This document shows positions 10,956-22,739 of a stretch of DNA of 64,000 nucleotides, in pieces. Source of the stretch: Homalodisca vitripennis (lineage: Eukaryota; Arthropoda; Insecta; Hemiptera; Cicadellidae); NCBI RefSeq assembly GCF_021130785.1, contig NC_060210.1, forward strand, positions 181,586,501 through 181,650,500. The letters are read 5' to 3'. Numbering within the stretch: the stretch's first letter is position 1; each line of letters begins with the position of its first letter. The notes below the pieces were generated by a model. It did not search any database. It was not told where the DNA came from and was given only the letters and a program-made list of their open reading frames with translations. The position numbers and the translations under genes are program-made.

Positions 10956-13211
10956 ATTACGTGTTAGAATTGTAATTTCTCTTGTTCGTTTTGCTATAAG
11001 CAAAATATTTCTACTATGCAAAATTTTGATGAACTGTAATGTTAAATTGATTTTAAATAGGATTTTGGCGGGTACCTTTGGATATAATATCTTCATTTGC
11101 CTTAAATTAGCATAATAAAGACAGACAAGAACAAATTTTTACTCTATAATTATTGGAATTGCCATTAAAAGTATTGAAAAATTGGTGGAGACGGGGGTCT
11201 TCATCTAGTCTGTACAGTACAAAGGGTGCAATTTTAAATTAATTGTTGGTATGAAAAATAAATTTATTCCCCCATGAAATGGTTGTCTTCTTCAAAATGC
11301 CACTTAAACACTTCACAAACTGCATTAACTACTCTGCAGTGTGCTTGAAAGTGAAATGGAATTCTTAAGGACGTATGTTAGGGTACCATCTACTTTATTC
11401 AGTTAAAACCACAGAACTTATTTTTGTTGTGGTAAATGGAGTAGGGAGGTTATTTTTAGTGCTGGTACTAACTCTGTGACATGTGTCTGAGGTAATAAAG
11501 GAATTCTAATTCCTTTATTTTTTACATATACATTGAGAACAATTTGAACACCTTTAAGATCACAATTTTATAATCATACTATGTAAGTGTAAAGTTACTT
11601 TTTACATTTTTTAAACTAATAAGTGTTTTTAACTAAATTAAATTGATTTTAGTTAGGATAACACTAAAGTAGTACAGGATATAAGGAGAATTGAGCATGT
11701 AGAAAAGCATTGAATTATGTTTATTGTTTTATGCATCTCAGTGATAGATAAACCCAATGTCAACCTACGGAGTGGTACACAACATTATAACAGAGGGTTT
11801 TTATGAAAACACGCAAATCTCATCAAATGAGATGAGAAATAAGCAACTAATTTTATATAAAACATTACTGACTACATAGAAAATCAGTACATAATTATTT
11901 TTTATGTTCAACAGAAATACAACGTAAATCATATTTTATCAATATGTTTTGTATATGCCTAATTTTATACTATTTTATTTTGAAACTCGGTTGTAAACCA
12001 CATGAGTTAGTTATTTACCAGTTGAGTTTCAGAATTGAATAATCAAACTAAAAAGTAAATTTTATATGATAGTGTCAACATTAATGGCTATTATATACGT
12101 TAAACAAATCATCACTATTCCTTCAAATAGAATCGAGAAGGACAAAGAGGGGTTTAAGTAGGAGTTAAACAATTTTTTAACTCATAATACCCATTAAGGA
12201 ATATTTTAATTAGCATTTGGATCTCTGAGAGGCTGCCTATTTATACGTAATATAAAACGAAAAGCTTAAGGAATTTATGATAAACACAAGAAAAAACAGT
12301 ACAAAATTCAAGTGTTCTTTTGCTTTAATTAAATGCTTAGTAATACTTTCAATGACATCGCATGATATGAAAATTATTCAAAACAAAGCATTTACGTGAA
12401 AAAGCTATCAACATCTGCTTGATAATGATTATAGCACAACAAAGTAACTTGTATATTGAGATGCTTATACCTGTACAAGCTAATTCCTGCCATACCCAGC
12501 TAAACTACAAAGAGAAAGTGGTCTTTTAGAAAGAAAGTATCATATCAGATTGAATCGGTGACATATTTAAACATACTTCTTAAATTATTAAAGGAGAAGC
12601 TCTTCTTATCGGTAAACATTATTTTCTTTAAAAGAAACACAATCCTCCAATAATTTTTAATTTAACATTTAATGAAACATTATACATAAAAAAACACGAG
12701 GATAAAATAAACACTGCTGTTGGACCGATTCAAAATTCACCTTTCCTTTAAAATATGACTAAATTCTTTTTGACCAAAATTTTGTACATATATTAATAAT
12801 ACTTTTCACTATCTAAATATGTTTATTCAGCTAATAATTGTTTTTAAATTTTAAAACTATTTATACTGTTTCAAATTGTTTGATTAACAACCGACGATGG
12901 CATCTTGGATGTCAAAAGGCCTTGCGTAAAAAATAACGTAAAAATGTTGATAATTGTTTCTTCTAAAGAAAAAACCACTTCCTAAAGTTCATTCTGAAGA
13001 ATTTCAGGTACATGAAAATTAAGTGAATGTGTATGGAAATTACATTGAACCTCTGCATTCAACCTATCTTTCAATTTCTTTGTTTGTGATATAGAGATAA
13101 GGGTTAAAAAATTATTGATAATATGTAAAAATTACAAGATTATTAACATCTGTCAAAAAGTTACATATTGTATATTACATAAGAAACTTGATTACTGGAA
13201 ACCAATTGTCA
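10956..13211. other. AT-rich intergenic stretch
   Basis: No gene, repeat boundary or RNA gene could be supported here by eye. Confidence 0.4.
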
Positions 13212-13445
13212 CTAAAGAATTCTGCTAGGCTGTAGAAGAGTTGTTCTGTCAACCATTTGTTGTTGAGCTCGATCTTTTTTTTCCTGTCCTATCATTCTTC
13301 TCAGTTTTTCTGGAAGATGACTGTGTAGCCTGCAGCCAGTAATGAGTGGTTTTTTATACAGAGTGAGCCAATGTTGAGGTGTTGCATGCATGTGGTAGTT
13401 GTGGATGTTACTGTTAAATAGTGAATCTTGACTATCACCATACAT
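13212..13445 (-). pseudogene. LINE ORF2 C-terminal fragment
   Basis: The product has HNYHMHATPQHWLTLYKKP followed by GCRLHSHLPEKLRRM. This matches the conserved tail of jockey/RTE/CR1-type reverse transcriptase ORFs (HxYNTR..., Y-K-P, G-x-K-x-F-N-x-LP). It continues the minus-strand LINE seen at 14469-15069, from which it is separated by a DDE transposase remnant. Confidence 0.55.
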
Positions 13446-13809
13446 GATTACCTCATCTACAGTTGGAGGAATTTAGCTGTGCTTGTGCAGCCCTAATACT
13501 ACCCTTTCAACAAACAAACGCTATCTGTAAGGCTGGTTGCGTTTACGTGCTAGCTGCTGAGATGAAGGCGCAACAACCTCTTTAACGACTTAAAACTGAT
13601 GATTTCGATTTGCCGATTAGTACTGACACAAGTTATATTCAAAAACACGTTAAACAACAATATAACAACTGAAAAACAAGGATAAGTCCTATTATTGCTA
13701 TTATTTGGTATTCTCTTATTTAATTTACAATCAATTCAATAATATTTAGTTAATTAAAATGCTACAATATAATATTCTAATAACAAATGTCACTTACAAT
13801 GATTGTTTT

Positions 13810-14180
13810 TTCATTGGAGTTCTTCAATCCCATTCAAATTGTCCTCCTCTTCTGGGTCACTGTCACTGCTGTCTGTATCCGAACCAACTGATATAATAAT
13901 GGATTCTATAATATTGTCAATCTGGGGTTCTGCGGCTGCATAGGTCCCTTTCGATTTTCTCTACGTGCTTGCACTTTACTGATCATTCTTCTGCGCCCAT
14001 ACTTGATAACTTGTCTTCACATAGAGCTTTAGCTTGAGACATAGTGAAAGATGTATTTCTCATAGCCACATAACTTTTGACTTCGGCCCAAATTAACTCA
14101 ATGGGATTGAGGTCTGGGTGGTAGGGTGGAAGTCGTAAGATGTCATGACCCTCTAGTTGAACAGTTTCGTCCAAGGCCGG
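13810..14180 (-). pseudogene. DDE_3 (IS630/Tc1-type) transposase C-terminal fragment
   Basis: Reads LRLPPYHPDLNPIELIWAEV then KSYVAMRNTSF, the hallmark end of an IS630/Tc1-superfamily DDE domain, with the last catalytic acidic residue in the PIELIWAEVK region. After a frame break the tail continues as SDTDSSDSDPEEEDNLNGIE, an acidic end common in these insect transposases. The N-terminal half and the HTH are missing. It lies between two segments of the same minus-strand LINE, so it probably inserted into it. Confidence 0.75.
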
Positions 14181-14468
14181 ACATGCCTTGGTTTATATAG
14201 CTGCACAAGTTAAATAATACCCACCTCAAACTTTTCTCACAACCCTGGAAATTTATTTTGTCCCTTAGCACCTCCCTCAATAATTTTGCAGTTGGTATTC
14301 GATGTTCTTCAATATGGCACAGACTGATTTTAGCGAGTGTGATGAGTTATTTGGGCTAATACGATTCCTGAAAGGAGGGTTTTACCGATGAGCCATAGGA
14401 AATGTTTTCGGGGCGCAGCACATAACGGTACCTCGCCACCCCTCCCGCCTATCACCACACACTCAAGG

Positions 14469-14708
14469 TCACACGCACAGCTTAAGTCCTCGAACTGTAC
14501 AGGTCATGATTCCCAGTTCCTTTAAAGATGTAGGGTTTCTATTGGTTGTAGATCCACAAGTATCCTTGTAAGGATCAACACTCATTCTATGTTGCTGAGT
14601 GAATAATGTCCACTCTAAATGATTAGACAATGTGTAGTATGTCTCACATGGTCCATTGCAACAGATTTTGATTTGAGGTGTCCAAGTGAGATTTATATTA
14701 ATAGTCAT
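14469..14708 (-). pseudogene. LINE ORF2 fragment (post-RT region)
   Basis: A 79-codon frame ending NPTSLKELGIMTCTVRG, which resembles the LFKELGILTLPSLY motif after the RT domain of jockey/RTE-type LINEs. Same strand and order as the RT piece at 14820-15069 and the tail at 13212-13445, so the three are read as one broken LINE. Confidence 0.45.
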
Positions 14709-14819
14709 TTTTTTATGCTGTATCCTCCAGACCTAATGTTGTGTATCCTTTGAACGCAAATCTGTTTTTTTGTAGGGTATGAAACAAAGCCATTTTCCCT
14801 ATATTATTGGTAGGCCTTT

Positions 14820-15069
14820 GAAAAAGAGTGTTCATGTAAGCAAGCAACTGTTCCATTCTTAACAATCAGTATTGTATTATCAGCATACATTAAAAATGCA
14901 CTACTGTTATATCGTCAAGGCCTTCTAACATGTCATTGTAAATAAAATAAAAAGTACAGGTCGTAACACTGAACCCAGAGATACTACTTTTACATTACCT
15001 TGGGATTGAATTTTACATATTCTACCATGTTGTTAAGTGTGCATTTTATTTCAACTTCTTGTTTGTGTC
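14820..15069 (-). pseudogene. LINE reverse transcriptase fragment
   Basis: In changing frames this reads RKQEVEIKCTLNN, then GSVLRPVLFI (from GSVLGPLLF), YNDMLEGLDDI, and MYADNTILIV (a YADD-type box mutated to YADN). These are consecutive RT motifs of a jockey/CR1/RTE-like LINE. Several frame breaks show it is dead. It is cut upstream by the Tigger element at 15072. Confidence 0.65.
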
Positions 15070-15071
15070 TA

Positions 15072-15789
15072 CAGTGGAGTCCCGCTAATCCGAACACGTG
15101 TAATCCGAACGTCGGTTAATCCGAACAGGTCCAGGAGGAATTATTTATAACGATAATGAACAGTTATAGGAACTAATTACATAAAAAATGAAAATGGGTG
15201 CATCATTTCGTACATAAACAAAGAAAACTTTAATTAAATAGACATACAATATTTTATTAAGACAAATTGTGTACGGTACAGTACATAAATAATGAAGTTA
15301 AATACAGTACCAAATTGAAACTTATAGGTTAAGTATGAGTTAAATTACTGTATTAAGAAGTGAAATCAAACAAAAATTGGACGTATAGTACTGATATTAT
15401 TATTGAGTACAATATTAATTGTTAAAAGACATAAATTCAGTTATTGTCTTCTGTCGCATTGAAGAGTCTATTGGATGACGCGTAGTTTCGTACAACTATT
15501 GAACGCGTGGACCCGTACAATATCCAGTACGCTCACATTGCTTAACAATAAAACTCTCACACTAAAATACGGTAAATGTTCTTAGTATTCGCAAACACGT
15601 TTATTTGTCAAGAAATACAATGCAACAGTCAGAAAACATGTTTTAATAAACAATGTTGATAATTCTATAACAAAATAGACCCATCTCAAGTTTAAAACCG
15701 TATTTTTCTGTAATTCTGGCTAATCCGAACAATCACATAATCCGAATAGGGCTCGGTCCCAATTAGGTCGGATTAACGGGACTCTACTG
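15072..15789. mobile_element. Non-autonomous pogo/Tigger-type transposon
   Basis: TA duplications at 15070-15071 and 15790-15791. The left end reads CAGTGGAGTCCCGCTAATCC with repeated AATCCGAAC words; the right end is the complement (GGATTAACGGGACTCTACTG) with TAATCCGAA words. These CAGT...AATCCGAA ends are characteristic of Tigger/pogo elements. 718 bp, no transposase frame. It interrupts the minus-strand LINE RT. Confidence 0.85.
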
Positions 15790-15791
15790 TA

Positions 15792-17160
15792 CTTGTACAA
15801 CTGAAATCAAGATTTGGCTGTTTCATTTATACCTAGAGCTTCAGGTTTTACTAGGGAGTCAAGTTTTAGTGAAATCAAGTAGCGTTTCTGTAACCAATTT
15901 CCTGTCTTCCAGCTGATTAATTATAATCCTATGAATGTTATAATATTGTTGTTGTAGTTGACTTTCTTTTTACAAGTTTGTAGTTCCCAATTGAATTTTG
16001 TCAGTTTGACTTAATAAATTTCTGTCGGAAAATAAAATTTGTTTTTCAAGGTCTCAAATTTAACTAACATGCTCTGTAATATTGATTGATGCTCTTGTGT
16101 TTCATCATAATCTTAAAACATATTTTAAATAAGAACTGCTTTTTTCCCTTGTTTTAAACAGCTTGTGAATCAGGTATTTATTAACACAATGTTTAAATTT
16201 CACAGAGCTATTTTAATTCCTCTTCAGACATTTCCCCAGTCTGAATAGAAATGATGCCCTCACTACCAACCTGCCAGTTTGCATCACAAATCTGCTGGCA
16301 TACGTTCTAAACTAAAGTTTATTTTCTTCAAACAGAGCAGAGGGTATGTTCCTAATGCTGTAGTTTCTACAAAAAATAGGTTTTGTGATATTGCCATTTA
16401 GAATAATATATGGGGATTATTCAAAAAGTCCTTTATGACATTATGTCTGATTTTTATCAAAAGCTTATGTCAATGGAAAAGTAACAGGAAAGTAAAAGTG
16501 TAAGACAGAAAAAAAGTTTCCAAAATAATGGATTAGTTTCTTATTAACAACAGAAAATAATACACAACTGTTCAATCCATATATGATTTTCCATAAAACA
16601 AGTATTCTGCAAGATAAAACTCTACATATTTTAAATCTAAATTGAACTAAATTTCTGTTCAAAGATGATAGTAATATTGTGTATCAAGAAGTTGTTACGA
16701 TGAAATTTTTGTACACGAATCAATCTGAATGAGAAGACACAACTGTATATAATCTCATAGACTGGATACCAATGTTTTTGTATTGGACAGAATTAACCCT
16801 TAGAGCGTGTGCTAAAATCGGCTAATTTACCTTTAACGCTCATTTATTAAAAAAAGCCAAAGTTAATTTTTGCGAACACCTTATTTAAAAAATATTTGTA
16901 ATCTACAGTACATGAAAAGTTATAAAAAGCATAAACAATTTTTTTGGGGTTCAAACGTTTTTATTGTAATTTATTTTATTATTAAATTATTTGATAAAAT
17001 CATCGAAATCAATCATTGGGGTTTGTCATCTTATAAGAAAATAACTAACAAACTAATTAACTAAATAAAAAACAAGTGCAAAACACATTAGAAATACGCC
17101 TCACTAGCTAAACATACATTGACTGGCGCCGAGCCCGTAAGCGTGATCAGTGCTGTGCGT
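15792..17160. other. Non-coding stretch with a possible TTAA element start
   Basis: No gene. A TTAACCCTTAGAGCG word near 16794 looks like a piggyBac-type MITE end, but its partner end is uncertain; a GGGTAAC near 17320 is a weak candidate. The short open frames at 16465-16662 and 16870-17064 have no motif. Confidence 0.3.
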
Positions 17161-17185
17161 GACCTTCTGCTGCCCCGCCTCCCTC

Positions 17186-17231
17186 TATAAATAGATGCAG
17201 TTGCACCCAGTGACATCCGACCTAGGGTCGG
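17186..17231 (+). promoter_or_regulatory. TATA-like box with downstream palindrome
   Basis: A strong TATAAATA (17186-17193) stands in a GC-rich island (about 17120-17240) within AT-rich DNA. It is followed at 17217-17231 by the palindrome CCGACCTAGGGTCGG. No open frame follows within reach, so this could belong to a decayed LTR or MITE rather than a host gene. Confidence 0.3.
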
Positions 17232-17339
17232 GAGCTACATTGTTGTAACTACATGCGTTGAGCTACATTTTAGTCTGTGAAGATTCCATTTGTGGAATAA
17301 TACTACATAGCCGCACTCTGGGTAACCATGAAGGCTAAA

Positions 17340-18479
17340 AAAAATAAAATATAGCTAAACCGTGTTTACACGTCAAAGGCAATCAGAGCAAAAGTAATTA
17401 TATTGCGCATATGTGTCAACTGCGTTTAATTGGTTAAGACAACGTGTGAAGGTTTACATATTAATAAATAACACATGACGGAGAGACAAGATGTGGCTCA
17501 ATTTACCACAACTGATGCACTAGATGTCATTTTTAATTGCAGGATGTGATTGAACTGGCAAGTTGAGGACTACGAAATCTTTAACATTGTAAAATTGGTC
17601 AATGCTTTAAAACACCTTAACTCAAACTCATTCAGATGACACTTTATTTAAAGAACTTCTATTGTTTTGTTTAAATCTGATTAAGAATAGAGGCAACACA
17701 TGTGAACAATGTCATTATATTGAATTCACATAATCTTCTGTACCTCAGATATAAGATCAACATCTATGTTCAACACTTCTAACAAACCCACTTGTACCTG
17801 AGTCTTTAGTTATGCCCTGTATATTCAAAAACTTCTCCAATAATACAAATCTAATTTGTAAGCAATATCACATGCTTTTTCCATTGTTGTGCTCATCAAT
17901 GTTTAAAATTCCTTCAATTTTAGAGAAATTTAAATGATTAAAATTAGGGTTAAACCAAATTAAACTAAAATATTTTTTATTTGAATTACACTGAACTAGT
18001 CCAATCACTTAATTATTGAAACCAGACTAAAAATCTGTTAGTCATTACCAAAGCCAGGATATACCAAACAGGTAAAGCCTTAACTAATTGAAGTCTGCTG
18101 AGATATCAACTTTTATTAATTCTTTATTCATATACATCTGAGACTGACCATTTATTAACCCTCGAAATGGTAGTAATTTTTTTCAATAGATGGCAGGCCA
18201 TTTTTTAGTGTTTTGTGCCTGTACTTTATACATTTCTACCATAAACCTACATGTATAATACATCATTGTTTTCAGGAAAATGTGGAGATAATAATTATGG
18301 TTTAAAAACATTATGCATAAACCACATGTTTTTAAATTGGTGGGATTGTCCCTGGTAAAATGTGATAATATTATAAATACGAGTATTAAGTGAGACAGCC
18401 AATTTAATCTTCATTTTATCTAGTTTCAGGAAAATAATAGTATCCAGGTTCCCTTGAAGAATAATTTTATATGTGTATG

Positions 18480-18480
<1 letters not shown>
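17340..18480. other. AT-rich non-coding stretch
   Basis: No gene seen. A TTAACCCTCGAAATGG word near 18157 is another possible single end of a TTAA element. Confidence 0.3.

Positions 18481-18485
<5 letters not shown>

Positions 18486-18516
<31 letters not shown>
18486..18516. repeat. (TA)n microsatellite
   Basis: About fifteen TA repeats preceded by TGTGTA words. Confidence 0.9.
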
Positions 18517-18517
<1 letters not shown>

Positions 18518-18989
18518 AAACCACAAATAATACACAAATGGCTAAATTTGTTAACATTACCAAAAAAATATGCATTACAAAACAATAAATTAATTAATAA
18601 CCAATATAAATTTGAAAACAAACACTCCGATAATATACTTTTAATTATTGTGAGACCTTTTGTTTTCAAAGAACACAATCATAAAGACCCACATATATAT
18701 TTAAAAATGAATGTTTGTCTGTATGTCCTTTATAGACTCAAAAACTATTTGACGACCATTATGAAAACTTGTATATATATATTTTTTTTCACGGAGAAGG
18801 TTTATATGCGATGCTCATTGTGTAACTCGTCACCAGTGCTGCAAAAGACAAAAGTTTTCAAAGTGCCTGCACACTATAAACTGCAATTATGAGACAGTTA
18901 TGTATATTAAATAGCCAAACACTATTTGAAGGCACTAAATTATCATGTTTGTCTCTAAGATAAATTTTTGGATGAGCTTAGAGGTTGTG

Positions 18990-19190
18990 AATGTTAGACC
19001 ACTTTATAATAAAGTACATGTATGTGTACAACGGCTATAAACATACAGATTTTCTTGATCGTGGCAAAAAGGCAAACTACATCGGTGTTGGAAATATAAT
19101 TCACTTGAAACAGAAGTGCACATACATAGGCAAAGCTTATGAAAAGTGTGTGAAGCCAGTTAAACAGCTAGGAACTGAATAAAAGTGGTT
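18990..19190. repeat. Dispersed repeat, copy 1
   Basis: The segment TTTTCTTGATCGTGGCAAAA with GGCAAACTACATCGGTGTTG and GGAAATATAATT recurs at 34830-34890. Just upstream, at 18700-18840, is a TGTTTGTCTGTATGTCC...TTCACGGAGAAGGTTT context often seen near Helitron-like or RTE-like repeats. Probably two copies of an unnamed interspersed repeat. Confidence 0.5.
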
Positions 19191-19276
19191 AACAGTAATA
19201 ATATCAACAATTTTGTACATAATTAAAAATACAAGATAATATTCTATAACAGGAGAGTATATCTATGTATGTGTAT

Positions 19277-20940
19277 ATACCGGGTGTCCCACGAAGAGGC
19301 TTAAACGTTTGATTTTATATTACTTGCACATTTATGCACCGAACATTTTCAAATTATACACAATTCATTAAATAGGTTTTATAAAAATATTCTGTGGAAA
19401 TTTCAGCTCTCTAGCAATTGTTGAAACAAAATGGTGGCATTATGGAAAACTGTAAATAGTACTTTACTATACTATAGTAAAGAAAAGAAACAAATTATTT
19501 ATTGTCATATTCTAGAGAAATAAAACATTTCAGTCAGAAAATTAGAACATAGCCTATTAAAAAAACCTACAATTACAGTCCACAATTATTCAAACTGTAA
19601 TCCATCTACAGCGACACACTGATAACAGCAATTAACAAATGAATCTTAAGCTCTTGCAATGAAATTCTGCATCTGTAGAAGTTGCTCTTCAATTGATTGT
19701 TTTAATTCATCATTATTGAAACTACAAGTATAAACTTGTTTCTTTAAATAACCCCATAGAAATAAATCACACACAGTTAAATCTGGGGATCGGGGTGGCC
19801 AATGTAAAAAATCACTTCCACAACCAATCCAACGGCCATGAAGGTTGTCATTTAGTAACTGCTTGACAGGATTTGTGAAATGAGGAGAGCACCATCTTGT
19901 TGGAAGATTTGATCCATTTCTGGAACTATAAAATAAGGCAAGACTTGTTCATTTAAAACCTGTTCATATCTAGTCATTGTACTGTCTAAGATAGCACCCC
20001 ACAACTGACAGCTGCCCAAACAGTAATTCCTTTTGATTTGAGTAGAGTCTGTTCAAGAATGTGTGGATTACCGTTGTAATAATTACAATTATGCCTATTT
20101 ACGCCATTGCGGTAAAAAGTGGACTTGTCTGAAAAAACAATTTGAGTATGCCAATTAGGATCTAGTTCATGATACAAGAACAAAGTTCCACTCTCCTGTC
20201 CGGGTCATCTTCAAGAAGATTATGGACTAGGTGACTTTTGTCAAATTTAATTTTGTTTTTCTTAATTATTCTCTGTACTGAAGACTTTGGAACACCAGTT
20301 TCCAATTTAACCTTCCTTAGTGATTTCGGTTTACCTGGAGAGCAGAGCATTGATGCGCATACCAGTACTTCTCTTTCCTAATTTGATCCCCTTACAATAC
20401 TTTTTTACGACACTTTAAGTTTCTAACAAAAGGTTTTTTCCACTTAAGTTATTGTTGGATTGATAGGTGGTTCAAATCCTGGGTAGTCAACCTGAAATTT
20501 TCTAATTGCTTCTGTAATGTTGCCAAAAGCAATAGCCCACTCACAACACTTCACTTTTTGTTCAACATTTTAATGTCGAAATGCTTTTAGCCATTTCTCG
20601 AACAGTAAAACTGTAATGGAGGAGGTTAGGTTATGTTTTTATACCACAAGCAACATTCTTCAACCAAACAGCTGTTTTCAACAATGAGCGTTAATTAACA
20701 GCTGTTCTTTAAAACTACAACGCAGTAATCAAATCAGGTAATTCAAGAAATTAATTTTTATAGGAAGTAAAATGTTCAATATGTCAATGGCTAATTTTGT
20801 TTCTACAATTGTTGGGGAGCTTTAATTTTAACAGAATATTTTTAACACCTACTTCATTAATTGTGTAGAGTTTGGAAATCTCCGGTAAATGGGTAAGTAA
20901 TATAAAATCAAACATTTAAACCTCTTCACGGGACACTATA
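19277..20940 (-). mobile_element. Tc1/mariner-type transposon with decayed transposase
   Basis: The ends are inverted repeats: ACCGGGTGTCCCACGAAGAG with TTAAACGTTTGATTTTATAT on the left and their complements on the right (20898-20936), where CCGG has been lost. Flanks are TA/TATA. The transposase is on the minus strand (about 20575 to 19600) in broken frames. It shows an HTH start (KVKCCEWAIAFGNITEAIRK), VFSDKSTFYRNGVNRHNC, GITVWAAVSC, IFQQDGA, and a terminal motif matching HPD at the third catalytic site. This matches the Tc3-like lineage common in insect genomes. Multiple stops show it is inactive. Confidence 0.8.
19986..20350 (-). pseudogene. Mariner-type transposase core (broken)
   Basis: Two overlapping frames together give the second HTH (GVPKSSVQRIIKKNKIKF), then FLYHELDPNWHTQIVFSDKS with the first catalytic Asp, NVNRHNC-like NGVNRHNC, and GITVWAAVSC. 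A frame change separates them near 20170. Belongs to the element at 19277-20940. Confidence 0.75.
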
Positions 20941-21120
20941 TCCCACGAATATTATAAATGCGAAAGTTTGAATGTTTTGATATTTGGAGGTTTGTCCTCG
21001 AATCACGCTGATACTGCTATACGGATTGTGTTAAAATTTGGAACAGGTATAGCTTTTGGTCTGAATTAACATTTAGTGTGCTTTTTACCACCCATAACAC
21101 ATTCATTTCACCAAATAGTC
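20941..21120 (+). repeat. Possible Helitron-like 5' end
   Basis: Starts TCCCACGAATATTATAAATG followed by CGAAAGTTTGAATG. Words of the type ...ATATTATAAATGCGAAAGTTTG are frequent at the ends of insect Helitron-like and related repeats. It abuts the mariner end, so one may have inserted at the edge of the other. No CTRRT 3' end was assigned. Confidence 0.3.
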
Positions 21121-22139
21121 GAATTCAAATTGAAAAATTAGTTTGTTTACATTGGAATGTTATGATAAGAACGAAACGTAATAATTCAGATTAAAATAGC
21201 ACTAAACAGCTGTCGACAGCTATAATTCGACAAACCTTCTGAAACATCTGTTTACATTACTAATGAAAATAAAAAGATAATGGCGGGCCACTTATTATGC
21301 CAAAACACCGGGGGTGAATTTAAACGACCAGAACAGACCCATATTGACCGCAGCAACTTTTTAGTTGTACACTTTCGTCATTGGGATAAAAAGGCTAACT
21401 CTTATTATTACTGAAGCCATCAAAGAACTTCAATGGGAGGGAAATACTAATCATATAAAAACTGTTTCACTTTACGACTTCAGGATCCTAAACCTCTGTT
21501 CTTTAAACTTAAATCTAAATTGGATCAGGAGATTGGAATAGCTCTGAGTGACTATCGATTATCTCTAGACTGTCTATTATGTCATAGAAAAAGAATACAT
21601 AGATATATTGTCCAGTTTTTAGTAAATCAAATAAAGTAACAGTGAATTTTGAAAAGGCCCAGGTTCATTATTTACTAGATTATTTTGGTTCTTCTTTATA
21701 AAAATTGTTTCATATTTTGACGTGTCTTTTCTCAACACAACCAGTTACTGTTAAGAATGACACGTATCGCATACCCTAGATAAACCCAATCAAGCAGGGG
21801 TTCAATCCAGGGGTCTAAATTGTATTCTTATGGATTATGTATGTCAGTAGGGTTCAGATGTATTGTTATCATATAAGGTGGTGGTAAAATTCAAGCATTT
21901 AATAAATCATTATTACCCAACTGACCTTTAAAAAATAAAGAATTTGAAATGAAATGGTGTCGATGTGTAAAATATTTAATGTCAACAATTAATGTACAAA
22001 AAGGATTTTACCCAAAAGATTAACTACCCAAATCGCTGTATAAATAAAAGCTGTCTCAACCGCAACACACTATATGTTATGTAAAATAGGATGGACAAAA
22101 GTAATATTAACACTAGGAATAATATATCATAGTAAAATA
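21121..22139. other. Non-coding stretch between repeats
   Basis: No gene. Probably repeat-derived, with scattered stops in all frames. Confidence 0.3.
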
Positions 22140-22735
22140 TATATCAAAGGTTATGTCTGTATCTCACGAACTTAGGTTTAGTAAGAGAGTAAATAAAGTA
22201 AAAGTACCACTAATAAAAATTTAAAGGTAGCTAGTATCAAACTAACATAAATTAAGTAAGTAAAGTAAAAATATAGCCAGAGCAATAATGTATACGGTAT
22301 GTTAGTTCCGTATTGCACCGAACATTGGTTTAATAAGATAGTAAATAAAGTTAAACAGCCAGTAATACACAATTTGAAGGTTAGGTCTGTATTGCCCAAA
22401 CATAGATTCCATAAGATAGTAAATCAAGTAAAGAAACACTAATACCCAATTTAAGGGTTAGATCCGTATTGCACGAACATAGGTTAAGTAAGATAGTAAG
22501 TAAAATAAAAGAACCACTAGCACACAATTTAAAGGTTAGGTTCGTATTGCACGAACATAGGTTAAGTATGACAGTGAGTAAAGCAACATAATACCAAGAA
22601 TAATACTTGTAAGTTAAGTTCGTATGGCACAAACTTATAAAAACGATACAAACGAAAGGTTAAGTATGATAGTAAGAAAGGTAAATAGCAATATTTATAC
22701 GTTAGTTCCGTATCTCACGAACAATTCGTAACAAT
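22140..22735. repeat. 78-bp tandem repeat array, about seven copies
   Basis: A unit beginning GGTTAGGTTCGTATTGCACG with AACATAGGTTAAGTAAGATA recurs at about 22300, 22379, 22457, 22535 and 22613 (78-bp steps), with more diverged copies at the edges (22149 and 22701). Each unit carries the near-palindrome TTCGTATTGCACGAA. The open minus-strand frames across 22178-22632 are a by-product of the repeat and not a gene. Confidence 0.85.
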
Positions 22736-22739
22736 TGAG

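Noticed and set aside
22178..22632. Two minus-strand frames with repeated Leu/Cys-rich phrases, resembling a membrane protein
   Set aside because: They follow exactly the 78-bp tandem repeat (26 codons per unit), so the apparent protein repeat is a consequence of the DNA array.
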